A stretch of 64,000 nt of DNA from Stagonosporopsis chrysanthemi (Eukaryota > Ascomycota > Dothideomycetes > Pleosporales > Didymellaceae): contig JAFISE010000040.1 in assembly GCA_022560025.1 (NCBI GenBank), positions 157,300 to 221,299 of the forward strand. Direction: 5' to 3'. Under the pieces are notes generated by a model. It saw only the letters and a list, made by a program, of their open reading frames with translations, searched no databases and was not told the origin of the DNA. Each line of letters opens with the position of its first letter. Position 1 is the first letter of the stretch. The position numbers and the translations under genes were made by a program. Positions 35,847 to 47,084 of this stretch are shown here, piece by piece.

Positions 35847-37628
35847 CTAAAAGCGGCTGATATCACGACCGAACAGCCAGTTGACAGCCCTGCCACCGTT
35901 AGCACATGGTTCCTGTCTTCTTTGTGGGAGTACTTACCAGTAAACAGGCACCAGAATCTTGTTCCTCCAGCTGACCGTCCTTGTCAGGTACACCCCTCGC
36001 CATATCGCCCAAGCAATGTAGCCCTGCAATCTACCGAACTTGCCACTTTGGAGGAGAGCATCCCAATTCCCGATGTACGCTAAAGTGCCCAGATCGCGGA
36101 ATTTGAAGCCAGCTTTGTCCAGGTCCTGTTTATTCAGTCGCTTAGCCAGCCAAAGAGCTTTCTGCGAAGCAACCTGCGCTGTCGCGGGGTACCTAGTTCC
36201 TTCAATGATCCCACAATCTCCGAGGACAAATACGTCATCGACGACGGCTGCGACGTGTTTGTCGTTCTTGCCTTGCGGTACGACCTTCAGACGCAAACGG
36301 TCGTCAGTGATGATAGACCCTGATCTCTCATCCTTCTTGACTTTCCAAGCTACATCTCTGGCAAAAGAGGGGTCTCCTGCTGATTCCACAAGACGGAGAT
36401 TGTCAGGCACGGCGCGGACGTTGTTAAGAGCCTGGTGCACAAAGGGATTCTGCATCAACCCTGTACTCCATACGCACATGCTTACACCAATTTTTCCCTC
36501 CTCTTTAACATTCAGTGTGAACATTTTGTAGTCTTGCTCAGCATTGAAGTTGTTTCGCTCGAATGGAGAGCCTCGACTGAGCTCTTCGACATGATGACTG
36601 GTTTTGATGTCGATGCCCTCGCGCTTGAACTTGTCCATCGCGTAACGTGCCAACTTTTCGTCGAACATAGGCAGAACCTTCTCTGCCACATCGTACACGG
36701 TGATCTTGTGGTATTTGATCAGTTCAGGGTAGATCCTGGCCATGTCCTCGGTGATGAGATCGTGTAATTCGGCACTGAATTCGATCCCAGTGGGGCCGCC
36801 TCCCACAACTGCGAAATTCAAAAGCTCTCTTTTCAGTTCTTCTGGCGTGGTCGGGAGAGCTGCGGCTTCGAAGCATGCAAGCAGGCGGTTTCTGATGTTA
36901 CGCGCATCTCCAATGTCCTTCAAGAAGAAAGCATGCTCTTTGACACCTGGTGTGCCAAAGGTCTGACTGTAGCAGCCGACCGTAACAACCAGCTTGTCGT
37001 AATTCAGGTCAAAGGTTTTGCCCTTCTCCACGTCAGACTGTTTTTCCAGCGCTCTTTCCTCTTTCGACTCGCCCTCATGGCGATCTTGAGTCAAAGCTAG
37101 ACCTTGCTTGGGATCGTCAACTGCCTGCTCTACTGTGAGGGTCTTGTTCTTGAAGTCAACTTCATCCGCCCATCCCTGTATGAAGTCGACCTTGGTGCGT
37201 CGACTTCTTACTGGCTCAAGTGCACTTCGGAATTCCAATGTACCAACAGCCGTGGATGCTAGTAAAGGCGTGAATGCAAAGTAAGATCTTGGCGACACTA
37301 CAACAGCCTGATACTTCTTCGAATCAAGTTGACGCGCAACAGTGAATCCTGCCCAACCACTTCCCAGGATGATTACACGTTCTCGATCTATAGTAGTAGT
37401 TAGCTGGATTGTTCTCGGTCGCATAAGGAGATACTCACTGTCGCGACCAGACTCTAGCTCCTGGATAGTGATGCTTCGTCGTTGTTGCGAAAGGTTTGCA
37501 CTTGTCAAAGCACCAAGCTGTGGACGTGTCGCTACATGTGATAGCTGTCTTGTTCCAATCAAAGATAGGCTTGTGTACGTCGAATGGCTGGCGATGATTT
37601 GCCGAATACTGGGAGGTAGTCGATGCAT
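35847..37628 (-). CDS. Alternative (type II) NADH dehydrogenase, mitochondrial
   Basis: Single-polypeptide, non-proton-pumping NADH:ubiquinone oxidoreductase (NDE/NDI type) on the mitochondrial inner membrane. Three exons: 37628-37439, 37387-35938 and 35889-35847 (introns of 51 and 48 bp), 560 residues. The N-terminus MHRLPPSIRQIIASHSTYTS resembles a mitochondrial presequence; a Met at 37652 is also in frame. FAD site: RERVIILGSGWAGFTVARQL. NAD(P)H site: FAVVGGGPTGIEFSAEL. The C-terminal FAD and membrane-binding parts are VFVLGDCG, PATAQVASQKALWLAK and the ending WLFGRDISRF, supplied by the tiny last exon. No EF-hand is visible, so calcium regulation is not expected. The first intron is 51 bp and free of stops, so the frame reads through it; the CTAAC branch site and GTGAGT donor support removal. 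Internal versus external facing cannot be told. Confidence 0.95.
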
Positions 37629-38069
37629 TGTACAGAACCCAGAATGTAGCAAAGGCTCAATTGGGGTTCAGGGGCAGCAGTCGATGGTCACTGTGCTATG
37701 TGAGCTCCCTTTTACTGACAACCTTTTGTCACCCTGGTCGGGTGCGAGCGGAGGTAACAATGACGCATGTCGGCAACGTCGGAAGGCGGCGGGCGTTGTT
37801 GGCGCCTCGGCGTTAATCATCGAGGCCCCTTCTTCTTCGGCCATCACGATGCATTCAGCAATCATATTTTACGTAGTGACGCTCCAATGTCTGGCATTCG
37901 AGTTTTGGCCGGAGCCGGCAAGTATGGTAAGAATGTGTGAGATTTACGTTGTTCTATAGGTACTTGTCTAGAAAAGCAAAACCTTACCACGCAACCTTGG
38001 GGTAAACATATAAAACTGCTTTGCAGGACTCAAGTCGTCTGCATCCAAGAAACTCAACGCTTCGCTGTT
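37629..38069. other. Intergenic region, NADH dehydrogenase promoter / arginase 3' flank
   Basis: 441 bp; nothing beyond short open frames. Confidence 0.5.
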
Positions 38070-39149
38070 TTATAACAGGGTATCTCCAAGGGCGCAACGA
38101 ATGATAGAGTTGCCAGCACGAATGGTGTCGTTTGCGCCTACCTCGTCTAGGCTGGGGTTGACCTCAACGAGATCAAGCGCGATCAAAGAACCGGTCTCAG
38201 CGACGCACTCCGCGATGAAATCTCCCTCGCGCAGCGTTAGGCCACCTCGTACGGCGGTACCAGTGCTGGGGGCCCACATGGGGTCCAGGGCGTCGATGTC
38301 GAAGGACAGGTGAATGGGGTTGTCACTACCGATCCATGCCAACGCCATATCCATAACCTTGCCGATGCCGTGCCTTAACGATTGTAAATATAAGCGTTAC
38401 GGGTGTGTAAATGCGAATTCAGCTTACCTGTCGACGTCGTGCATCGAGAACGCCTTGATGCCGTGCTCTCTCAAGAGCTTCTTCTCTCCACGGTCAATGT
38501 CGCGGAGACCAATGTAGACGAGCTTCTTGGTGCTGAGCATATGTTCTGGCTTCAGCCAGCCAAAGCAATCCTCACGGTCCTCTTTTGCAAGACCTGTCAA
38601 AAAAGCTACAGGCATGCCGTGGATATTGCCGCTGTCTGATGTCTCGGGGGTGTTGATGTCAGCATGGGCGTCAACCCAGATAACGGCAATCTCTCGCCCA
38701 AGTCTCTCGCGTACGGCCTTCGCTGTGCCAGAAATGGTACCCATGGCGATGGAGTGGTCTCCGCCGAGTGTAAGAACGAGCTTGCCATCTTTTGCGTAGT
38801 TGTACACCTGGTCGCTGACCTCTTTGGTGACGGCACTAACAAACTTTGGTCGCTTCATGCCTCTGTAATCTGGGTCGTCTGCGGGCAGCATCTCGGCATA
38901 GTTGTGCACTTGTCCATCGAAAGTGACCTTGAGGTCGAGATCGCCCTCCAGTTCTTTGATCAGACCAGCTTCGATAAGTGCCATAGGCGCAGCATCAACG
39001 CCTGCTTTAGGCTGCACCTACGTTAGCATTGCGTCGCTGCGAAGTTCGACAAGAGAGCTTACCTGACCACCGCTGAAGCCGACTGCGACGACGCCGACAT
39101 CCTGACGGCTGGGCAAGAACTTCGGCTGTATTGTTGGTGCGGCGGACAT
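38070..39149 (-). CDS. Arginase
   Basis: Manganese enzyme that hydrolyses L-arginine to ornithine and urea; normally cytosolic in fungi and induced by arginine. Three exons: 39149-39063, 39011-38428 and 38373-38070 (introns of 51 and 54 bp), 324 residues, close to the family length. Start MSAAPTIQPKFLPSRQDVGV; the SGGQPKAGVDAAP motif forms across the first splice. Metal ligands are present in LGGDHSIAMG, WVDAHADINTP and SFDIDALDP, and substrate residues in the NIHGMPVAFL region and EVNP. No mitochondrial presequence is apparent. The minus-strand NADH dehydrogenase follows downstream. Confidence 0.97.
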
Positions 39150-40204
39150 TGTGCTGAGAGTGTCAGAAAGGTCACGTGTAATAACTCAACAGAAGTTTGG
39201 CGGCTGCGACAGGAACAACGGGATGGAGCTCACGACATCACTCCTGTCGGTGGGCTGGGTCTGGACTGCTTACGTGATAGGCGAAAGGAAGGCTGTGTTG
39301 TGTCAAGGTTGACGTGGACGACAATGTATGGAAACACGCTGAACGCGGACTGATGTACAGTTGATGTGAAGACACAAGGGAAATGAACACTGAAAGCTGG
39401 GGATGCACTCTGGAGAAGGCCAGCTGGCGGTATTTATCATTGTCGGCCCAGCCGCACTTGTTACGTTATTCACATCACCGAATTTTCCCATCTCGAGTAC
39501 AACTGCTCTTAAGGTCGAGAGACCGCTTGTTTTATCACTTAGGAGAAGAGAGAACGCGCTTTTATCTGGGAACCCCCACTAGGCATTCCAGGTCCGGCGC
39601 GATGTCGGAAAGGGCAGTTGCTTCATGCGAGCGGTCTCGTCGCTGACGGCACTGCCTCGAAGGCATCAGATACAGGTAAGAACACAAAATATCGCAGCAT
39701 CGGCTTGGAGTTGCATGTTCATGTTCTTATTCATCGCAACATTAGGCTGTTCTTTCCTCTGCTCATCAGGAGCGCCTTTTGCGTGATTGGCCGGCATGCG
39801 GACAACCCCGGCCAAATGCTGCTGGCTGCACCAATCGCTTTTCCTCGGCCTTGTCTTATCAACACGAAACCACGAGACCTTCACGAGGTGGAACCGGATG
39901 TAAGCCTCCCGTCAACAGGGTCAGCAGCCCAGCACACAATCATCAAGATCATCTGGATGAACACTGCCGTCCAGATAGGCGATCGCAAACATCACGGCTG
40001 AAACGAACACTGAGAAGAGTAGGATGTCAATGGACTGGAAAGGTCACTGCATCTAGCCACTGAAGACATGATATCAGCTCGGCCACACTAATCGGACACA
40101 GCTACTTGTGCTCGATTGACTTTACAACTGTCCTAAGACTTAGCCCAGGCACAGCGGCACTTCCCTGTAAAAAAACACTCGCACAGGGCGTCAAACAGTC
40201 GCAC
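39150..40204. other. Divergent intergenic region, arginase / DUF167 gene
   Basis: About 1.05 kb holding both promoters. Open frames here lack similarity. Arginine-responsive sites may be present but were not identified. Confidence 0.5.
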
Positions 40205-40560
40205 ATGTCAGCAATACGATTTGTGGCTGGCAAAGCAGCCAAGGGCCGTTTCGCACAGGCACAATCCAGTTCCTTTGCCACGTCAAACCAGGTGCCAGTG
40301 CAAATCGAGAAGGCATCACTGCTGTTACAGACGATGTCATCGGCGTCTGCGTTGCAGCACAAGCAAGAGAAGGAGAGGCAAACACAGCAGTCAGATCCGT
40401 GTTTGCGAAGATTTTGAAAGTACCGAAATCAGATGTCGACATCGCAAAAGGTATGAAGAGCCGGCACAAGACCGTCTCAATCCATTTAGGACGAGACATC
40501 AAGCCAGACGAGGAGATTGAGCGCATCACGGGTCTTTTGTTGAGCAACGTTGTTCCGTAA
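40205..40560 (+). pseudogene. DUF167 (YggU-like) protein gene with apparent frameshift
   Basis: Small conserved family of unknown biochemical role (bacterial YggU, human C15orf40). From ~40270 one frame reads FLCHVKPGASANREGI, VCVAAQAREGEANTAVRSVF, VPKSDVDIAKGMKSRHKTV and ends ITGLLLSNVVP at the stop 40558-40560, an intact family core. The only plausible start is Met 40205 (MSAIRFVAGKAAKGRF), which looks like the family N-terminus but is in another frame, two bases off. No normal-sized intron clearly bridges them. A 47 bp intron at 40223-40269 would join the frames in phase, but its donor (GTGGCT) is poor and it would delete N-terminal sequence that looks conserved. So this is a real frameshift, a sequencing indel near the GGG at 40243, or an odd intron. 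Confidence 0.75.
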
Positions 40561-40686
40561 CTTCCTAAAGTCTTCATTTGTAAGGCTACAGTACAGTACC
40601 CATTACCACCTTATTCGGCCACTTTCAATTTCATTATGTCGTTAAGTTTGGATCTCAAAGATCAAAGCCTGGAAAACCCAGAAGGT

Positions 40687-41364
40687 CTAGTACTGCCAAG
40701 CACCAGGCTCGTCGCCGGCGGCTACAAGAGAAGTTAGTGAATGTGAATGCGGATAAACAGGTTGAAACTCACAGGTAAGGGCGCTGAAGCCAAGGCAGTC
40801 AGAGCTGGCCTCAAAGTCCTGGGTCTGCCCATAGACCTGGTAGCCCTCATTGGCCGCGCCAACGGGGCAAGCAACGAAACCAGTCTCGAAGTTGAGCGAG
40901 CCCAGGTTGTTGCTGCCGGGAGCAGTCTTGCTGAACTGGTCGACAATGGAGCCGGCAGGGATGGCAGCCGAGTGAGCCTGGGTGTAGCTCAGGGACGCAT
41001 CGGGAGCAACGTAGACTTGCTGGCCGCCGGGAACGACGACACCAAGCGCAAGAGTGCCATCGCCACCAGCGAAGACGGTCTCGTTTCCAGGAGGGCAAGA
41101 GCCGGCTGGGAGGCTGGGAGGGCAGTAGCTGGAGGGTCCTCCGCCGCCCAGGTAGAACTTTCCACCACGAGCAGTCAGAGGCAGGAGGTGGATGGGCGAG
41201 GCACTGCGGGACGAGATGACACCAAAGTAGCCAGGGCCTGGGGCAGGAGTGGAAGTCGGCGCGGGTGGAGCTGGGTAGCCGGAGGACTTGGGAGGAGGGG
41301 CATAGCACTCTCCTCCAGCGAGAGCACCAGCGATGAGACCTGCGAAAGCGAGAGTGTACTTCAT
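40687..41364 (-). CDS. PhiA-like cell wall protein
   Basis: Secreted wall glycoprotein of the Aspergillus PhiA family (PhiA is needed for phialide and conidium development; related sequences are listed as IgE-binding). Two exons, 41364-40773 and 40721-40687, with a 51 bp stop-free intron (GTGAGT donor, CACTAAC branch, TTGTAG acceptor); 208 residues after splicing. Signal peptide MKYTLAFAGLIAGALAG, then a Pro/Ala/Thr spacer (~23-45) that may be O-glycosylated. The family body follows: YFGVISSRSASPIHLLPL, FYLGGGGPSSYCPPSL, VPGGQQVYVAPDASLSYTQA, FVACPVG, DCLGFSAL and the end GAWQY. Expression in conidiation is inferred from the family only. Confidence 0.9.
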   Translation of the reverse strand: MKYTLAFAGLIAGALAGGECYAPPPKSSGYPAPPAPTSTPAPGPGYFGVISSRSASPIHLLPLTARGGKFYLGGGGPSSYCPPSLPAGSCPPGNETVFAGGDGTLALGVVVPGGQQVYVAPDASLSYTQAHSAAIPAGSIVDQFSKTAPGSNNLGSLNFETGFVACPVGAANEGYQVYGQTQDFEASSDCLGFSALTCEFQPVYPHSHSLTSLVAAGDEPGAWQY

Positions 41365-42719
41365 TGTGACGATGTAGCGAATGGACTAGAGACAATGCAA
41401 TGGATGGTGTTTGGTTTGATGAGGGTCTCCAGAGCGAGGCTACGATGCGTCTTTATACTCCCGAGAGGGGTACCACGCAACTGCCCTGCTTCCGCGTTCC
41501 CTTACACCATTACCCCACTCGTCCGATATTGGGCCTCTGCATCATCAATCCAGTAAGTTCAACTAATGTTGAGTACCTTGCACTAGCGAAATGCTGGTAT
41601 GGAGCGTTGTGCGGAAGGTTGCACCGTATTGTTCCACGCGCAGCTAAACCACAACACGACGCCGATCGCCTCGTGTTCGCGATACCACCAGCGGCGGCTC
41701 GCTATTGGCTGATCATCGTATCCAGCACCAGGATACCCGGCTCGGGACATTTAGCGTCAACCAAGGTGCTTGATTTGGGTGCTCTTACGAGGTTTCAATA
41801 GTCGTTGATGGACGTAAAGGAGCGCTGCGTATCTGGCACGGGCGATCGCAGTGGTAGACTTGCACAATTTCTAGTCATGTCACGAACTCGTATCGCAGCT
41901 CAAACCAATTTGCCAGTGCTGGCCGGAGAAACCGAAGCTTAAAGTGACGTTGATGCTTGTGTAGCCCCGCTGCACAGCGCCGCAACCGCAAGCTTAACTC
42001 TTCACTTCCCCAGATCGTCTATTCCAAAAATAACTCGGATGTTCTTTCCCCTCATTCGACGCTTGCACATGGTGCACAAAACCGCGCAGCGTGTGCCATT
42101 GGCACTGCTTACTCATGGGGTACAACCAACTGTCGCCGGTGTCGCTCGCGCAGTCTACGGTACGATGAGGGTCACATTTTACGCAAATGGCTGGTCAATA
42201 CGGAGTGCACTGCAACAGTGCGGTGGCGTGGTCAGCGAACAATGCGGCTCTCACGACAGTCTGTGGCGTTGTGCGACGGTGACTAATGCTAATTCCGTGC
42301 TTTGTATTGAGCAATGGTCCAGGCCATCTCTCTTGTTTGGTCGCCGCCGTTGTGGTGTAACCTGACTTTCGAGTATGGACTTGCAAGAGGTGCAGGATTG
42401 TAAAGACTCCACAGGACGGTAGTTGCACTAAATTGGGTTGTGTGCAGTTCGACGTGTTGCAACTATGGCCGCTTCGAGGCTTTATGCAGGCTATTCAATA
42501 CACCACGAAGCCTGTGAAGTTATGAATTGCAACACACGTGCGCCCGCATGCAATCCTTCAGGTAGAATATCCAGCATGTAAAGTATGACAGATCAATCTT
42601 GCTTCCAAAGTGCGAGCTAGACCAGCTTCGTGAATCCTGCACAGTCCGTATCGTACAACTACCATCCGTTTTACACAGCCTAGTTGGCAAGCCAGTTACT
42701 TTTGAAGCCATCGCTATCT
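41365..42719. other. Intergenic region, PhiA-like promoter / COQ9 3' flank
   Basis: 1.35 kb without a supportable gene. Short open frames on both strands show no family signature. Confidence 0.5.
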
Positions 42720-43531
42720 TCATATCCTGGCACCCTTACTCCTGAGCACATTGATTGTGCTATGCCCTGTGTAATTTACCCACTCGCCCAACTTGCCCAT
42801 GAAGCCACCGACGGTCTGCAAGTCTTGAAGTCTGTTGTCTAGGAACTGCTCTGTTTCGACGAAGTTCTTTGAGGTATCTTGTGTCATGAAGACTTCGGTA
42901 GCGGAGTAGATGGTCGAAAGAGTCGCTCGTTTGGTGTACCAGCTCGTGTCGACACTCTGGTCACCAGCGAGAAACCATATCTCGTCTGTGAGGGCTGCGA
43001 GCTCATGTAGAGAGGGTGGGATATATGTAGGTTGTGCCATCACTGCAAGAGCCTTGTCTAGTTAGCACACAGCTTCACATTACATAATATTAAGATGCAA
43101 ACCTCTTGCCAGCGATGCAGGATGGGCTCATTCGCTCTCAACCGCGCCAAGGTCAACGATCTAACTTTGCTTCCTACTCCTACTCGTTTGCCATCTTTTT
43201 CATCTGGAAATTGCACAGAGTCCTTCAAAGCTAGTCGTTGTGTGACAAGGTGGTAGTTGATGAGATCGAATACACCTCTTGGGAAGAGATTTGTCGACGC
43301 ATCCAGGTACCCAGCATCCCTTGCGCCCAGCTTCAACGCATCGATTGTGAAGCCATGATCTGGAACGTGTATGTATGCGGAGGATAGAATCTTGGTTTCA
43401 GCGGCAGTGAACGGAGGCGGTTGTGCATAATCGTACGAGTGGTATGCGCATCTTTGTTTAAGGGCAGGTGTCGCTCTCGCAGCGCGGAGTGTACCAAGTA
43501 TTGTAAATGGTAGTCTTGTTGTTGCATGCAT
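42720..43531 (-). CDS. coq9: Ubiquinone biosynthesis protein COQ9
   Basis: Lipid-binding, TetR-fold protein of the mitochondrial CoQ synthome that presents the intermediate to the hydroxylase COQ7. Two exons, 43531-43103 and 43052-42720, 253 residues. The 50 bp intron has a GTTTGC donor, a GCTAAC branch and an AAG acceptor, the only one that keeps the frame. The N-terminus MHATTRLPFTILGTLRAARAT is presequence-like. Family marks are HVPDHGFTIDALKLGARDAGYLD (in pieces), GVFDLINYHLVTQRLAL, RLRANEPILHRWQEALAVMA across the intron, the LHELAALTDEIWFLAGDQSVD lipid-binding region and DTSWYTKRATLSTIYSATEV. It is divergent from cmr1. Confidence 0.94.
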
Positions 43532-44067
43532 TGTGGTGGTGAACGATGTTCAGGTCATACCCGCTCATCGATGTGGAGTGATGATCTAATTCCGCTTCAT
43601 GCCAAGACGAGGCTTAAATCATCGTTGGAGAAACAAAGGTGGCAGGAGCATTCAATTCAATCATGCTTGATTTTGTGCAAGCTAGGTTCAACATATCTCG
43701 ACAGTGCTTGGAGAGAGACACTCAATACCACTCATTTACTCGTATGCTCGCATCTAGACCCGACTCAATGTCAAATGGCACACGTGATAAACGCGTCAAC
43801 GCGTTCGAGCCGATGAACGCGTGGCGTCACCACTTTAACTTTTGGCCTAGATCCCAGCACTGGAGTCTGCCTTTTCCTTCTCAATTGATATGCCTAGCAG
43901 CTTATTAATATTGTGATTTGACCATACATACTACAATTGTCGCTTCAAGAGATATCCTTCTACCGCGGCGCGCGCAACCAGCATTCGACGCGCACTTCGG
44001 AAGATTGCGCCCATACAGACGAAACGAACTAGCATATACACCTGCGAAAGACTCGCAATAAGCCAAC
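43532..44067. other. Divergent promoter region, coq9 / cmr1
   Basis: 536 bp shared by two housekeeping-type genes; no other feature recognised. Confidence 0.5.
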
Positions 44068-45679
44068 ATGGCCAAGGCGAAGAAAGCGGAGGTTAGCGAC
44101 TATGAGCGCAAGAGGCAGGAGAACATTGCAAAAACGCAGGCATTGCTGCGCAATCTGGAGATGGAGGCAGCGCAAGCAGGTCTTGGGCCCAGTTCGAAAG
44201 CTACATTGTCTACAAAACCGAAGGCCAAGAAGGCTGCGCCAGCGAAGAAGATAAAGGTCGAGGACGTAACGCCGCGACGGACATCCTCACGCCTCAAAGG
44301 CATCGAAGCCGACAGCGATAAAGCTAAGCGCAAAGCGGAGGAAGAATATGTTGCGATCAAGGAGGCTGACCGTGCGAAGAGGCAGCGCATCAGCGATGCT
44401 TTCAACTTCGGCGACATCACTGTCGTTGGGAAGACATGGGACCAGAGTGGAAATTTCTTGCGCATTGTTGGCCCAGCGAACCCATACGAGCGCACCTTCG
44501 ATTTTGATGACGCGACCGATACAACAGACAAGGACGTCAAGGCATTGAGGGAGAGGATGAGCGGTCTACAACTGTGGGAGGATTTCGAACCAAATGAAAT
44601 CAAGATTACTCCAGAGCGTATTTACGCTTTGGGTCTGCATCCTACAGAGGAGAAGCCTTTGGTATTTGCTGGCGATAAGTTGGGCAACCTGGGCATCTGC
44701 GATGCATCACAGAAAGCCCCAGAAGTCAAGGTCGAAGATGATGAAGATGCAGACTCGGAAGGGCCTGTCATAACAACGCTCAAACCGCACACACGGACGA
44801 TACACACGTTTCAATTCAGCCCGCACGACTCCAATGCCCTGTACTCAGCCTCCTACGACTCTTCAATTCGCAAACTAGATCTTGCAAAAGGTGTTGCTGT
44901 TGAAGTCTACGGTCCACAAGACCCGAATGAAGATCAACCGCTTTCTGGGCTGGAAATCTCCAAAGACGACGCGAACATGCTCTATTTCTCGACTCTTGAC
45001 GGCCGCTTTGGTATGTACGACATGCGCACAGAAATCATGGACGCGCAAATCTTCCAGCTCTCGGACAAGAAGATTGGTGGCTTCAGTCTGCACCCACAGC
45101 ATCCGCACCTCGTGGCTACAGCGTCACTGGATCGGACGCTGAAGCTTTGGGATTTGCGAAAGATCAGCGGGAAGGGCGATGAGCGAGGCCCCGCACTCGC
45201 AGGTGAACATGAGAGTAGACTGAGCGTCTCGCACGCGGCATGGAATTCTGTAGGTCAGGTAGCGACCGCAAGCTACGACGACACGGTCAAGATTTATGAT
45301 TTTGGGGACTGCAAAGATTGGGCACCGGGACACTCATTGACGGAACAAGAAATGAAGCCTAAAACCATTGTGCCGCACAACAATCAGACTGGGCGCTGGG
45401 TCACCATGTATGTCCTCCACGTCCTTAATTCTATAAACGGAGTGCTAACATTCGCGCAGATTACGAGCACAGTGGCAGCAATTCCCCAAAGATAACATCC
45501 AGCGCTTCTGTATCGGCAACATGAACCGCTTTGTCGATGTGTACACGGGTCAGGGCCAACAGCTGGCGCAATTGGGCGGCGATGGCATTACTGCTGTGCC
45601 TGCAGTGGCTAAGTTCCACCCCACAATGGACTGGATAGCTGCTGGCACCGCATCTGGCAAGCTGTGTTTGTGGCTGTGA
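44068..45679 (+). CDS. cmr1: DNA damage-binding WD40 protein Cmr1 (WDR76-like)
   Basis: Nuclear WD40 protein that binds DNA, preferring UV-damaged DNA, and gathers at replication-stress and quality-control sites in yeast. Two exons, 44068-45407 and 45460-45679 (52 bp intron), 519 residues. The N-terminal ~120 residues are basic and helical (YERKRQENIAKTQALLRNLEM, then VTPRRTSSRLKG), the usual DNA-contacting part. WD40 repeats follow from about residue 185, including RIYALGLHPTEEKPLVFAGDK, HTRTIHTFQFSPHDSNALYS, DGRFGMYDMR, LVATASLDRTLKLWDLRK and VATASYDDTVKIYDF. The second exon completes WVTILRAQWQQFPKDNIQRF and the last repeat (DWIAAGTASGKLCLWL). Secure. Confidence 0.96.
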
Positions 45680-47084
45680 GGCATGTTCTGTCTTTTGTAG
45701 GATTTCGCGAGCTTAGTTGGCGGACCAATTGATAGCTAGATGAGTGTATTCGCAAAGATACCGCATTCTGGTGCAAAGATAGTGCATGTGTGAGCCACAT
45801 GAGTGAGCCTGACACGCCTGACAACGCGCGAAGGGAAGCATCTTCAATCTGGCGACATGCACATGACAATTGATCCTTCTGCAACACTTCACGCAAATTC
45901 ATAGTTCATATTAAAGGTGTGAAGACAGATTGTACATCTTCGTTACACAGGACTCGGTGTCGGGTCATCACGTGGTTGCACAAAGATACAAGCGAGATGT
46001 CCTTCTTCCTGCTTTCAACAACCTCTCTGAGACACACAGCAGTGACCGCTGTCAGAATACGCCAAAGGTCAGCCTCTTAGCACATCGATATCCCACCATA
46101 CTCGATGCATAATTTCCTCTATTGTCATTCTGTGCAACAGCCTCTTCTAGAGCTAGGAGGCGTGCCCCACTCGCTGGATCCGACATACCTTTGCACGACC
46201 CTTTTGTTATCCTAAGACTTTGATTCTAGGCACAGCGTAGGCCCGCCTTGTCTTAGTCGTGGTTGAGCCGACACATTTTACCACTCTCATACTTGGCCGT
46301 AAGCTTCCAGCCTGCTGACATCCGCCTCTCGACACAGTTTAACATCCCTGGAAACATCGGCGACAACTTCAACATCACAAGATGCATGCCTTACGCCCAT
46401 ACAAGGCTACTTATGGCCAGTAGACATGGAAGACGGTCGCAGCAGGCCATGAGACATCTCCCGTGGCGCTTGGCTCGGACGATCAATCTGGCATCTTCGA
46501 AGTCCTTTTTGGGTCTTCTTGAAAGACAATTCCTTATGCGAACGCCCACCTGCCTCTAATTTTCTTCTCCGAGCTCTCAACACCGTCATCGCCTCCACGA
46601 GGGAGTCCTCTATCTTTCAACCTTGTCCACTGACAGTCTCCACCCCATGCATTTCAGCTTCTCGCTCCCTACCTTCACCTAACTCATACCTCTAACTGGC
46701 GTTCAGCGCACCGCTATAGAGACAACACCTGCACGACGCGCGTGGTTCCAAAACCTGGGGTCGCCGGTGCGAACCAAGCACAAATGGTGCCTGAATGCAG
46801 GCGTTGATTGGCTGCGTTTTCGAAATGACCTCAACGCCACCATCATTCATTTACACTGGCGTTGGCGATCCGGCAACCGGTTTACCACTTCATCGCATGT
46901 GTGACATCAGGTGTGCTTTACCAAATTAACACCCACCAACCTGGAGCTTAGAGACATGTCCGGCAGTCCATATAAACTGTTTGCTACGTCTCGACATCAA
47001 CGTTCATCGGTTCTGTTTGTCTTCTTGTTGTGTTATATTCACCAGCATCGCTTTGTCGCATACATTTAATCACTACCCAGCATC
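45680..47084. other. Intergenic region, cmr1 to GH64 gene
   Basis: 1.4 kb with no supported gene; the right side is the GH64 promoter, with a pyrimidine-rich stretch (47000-47040) before the start. Confidence 0.5.

Noticed and set aside
40747..41556. 269-codon plus-strand ORF opposite the PhiA-like gene
   Set aside because: Shadow of a confident signal-peptide-bearing wall protein gene; no domain recognised.
41957..42365. Overlapping ~108-codon plus-strand ORFs between PhiA-like and coq9
   Set aside because: No signal peptide, domain or splice-supported extension; two frames are equally open.
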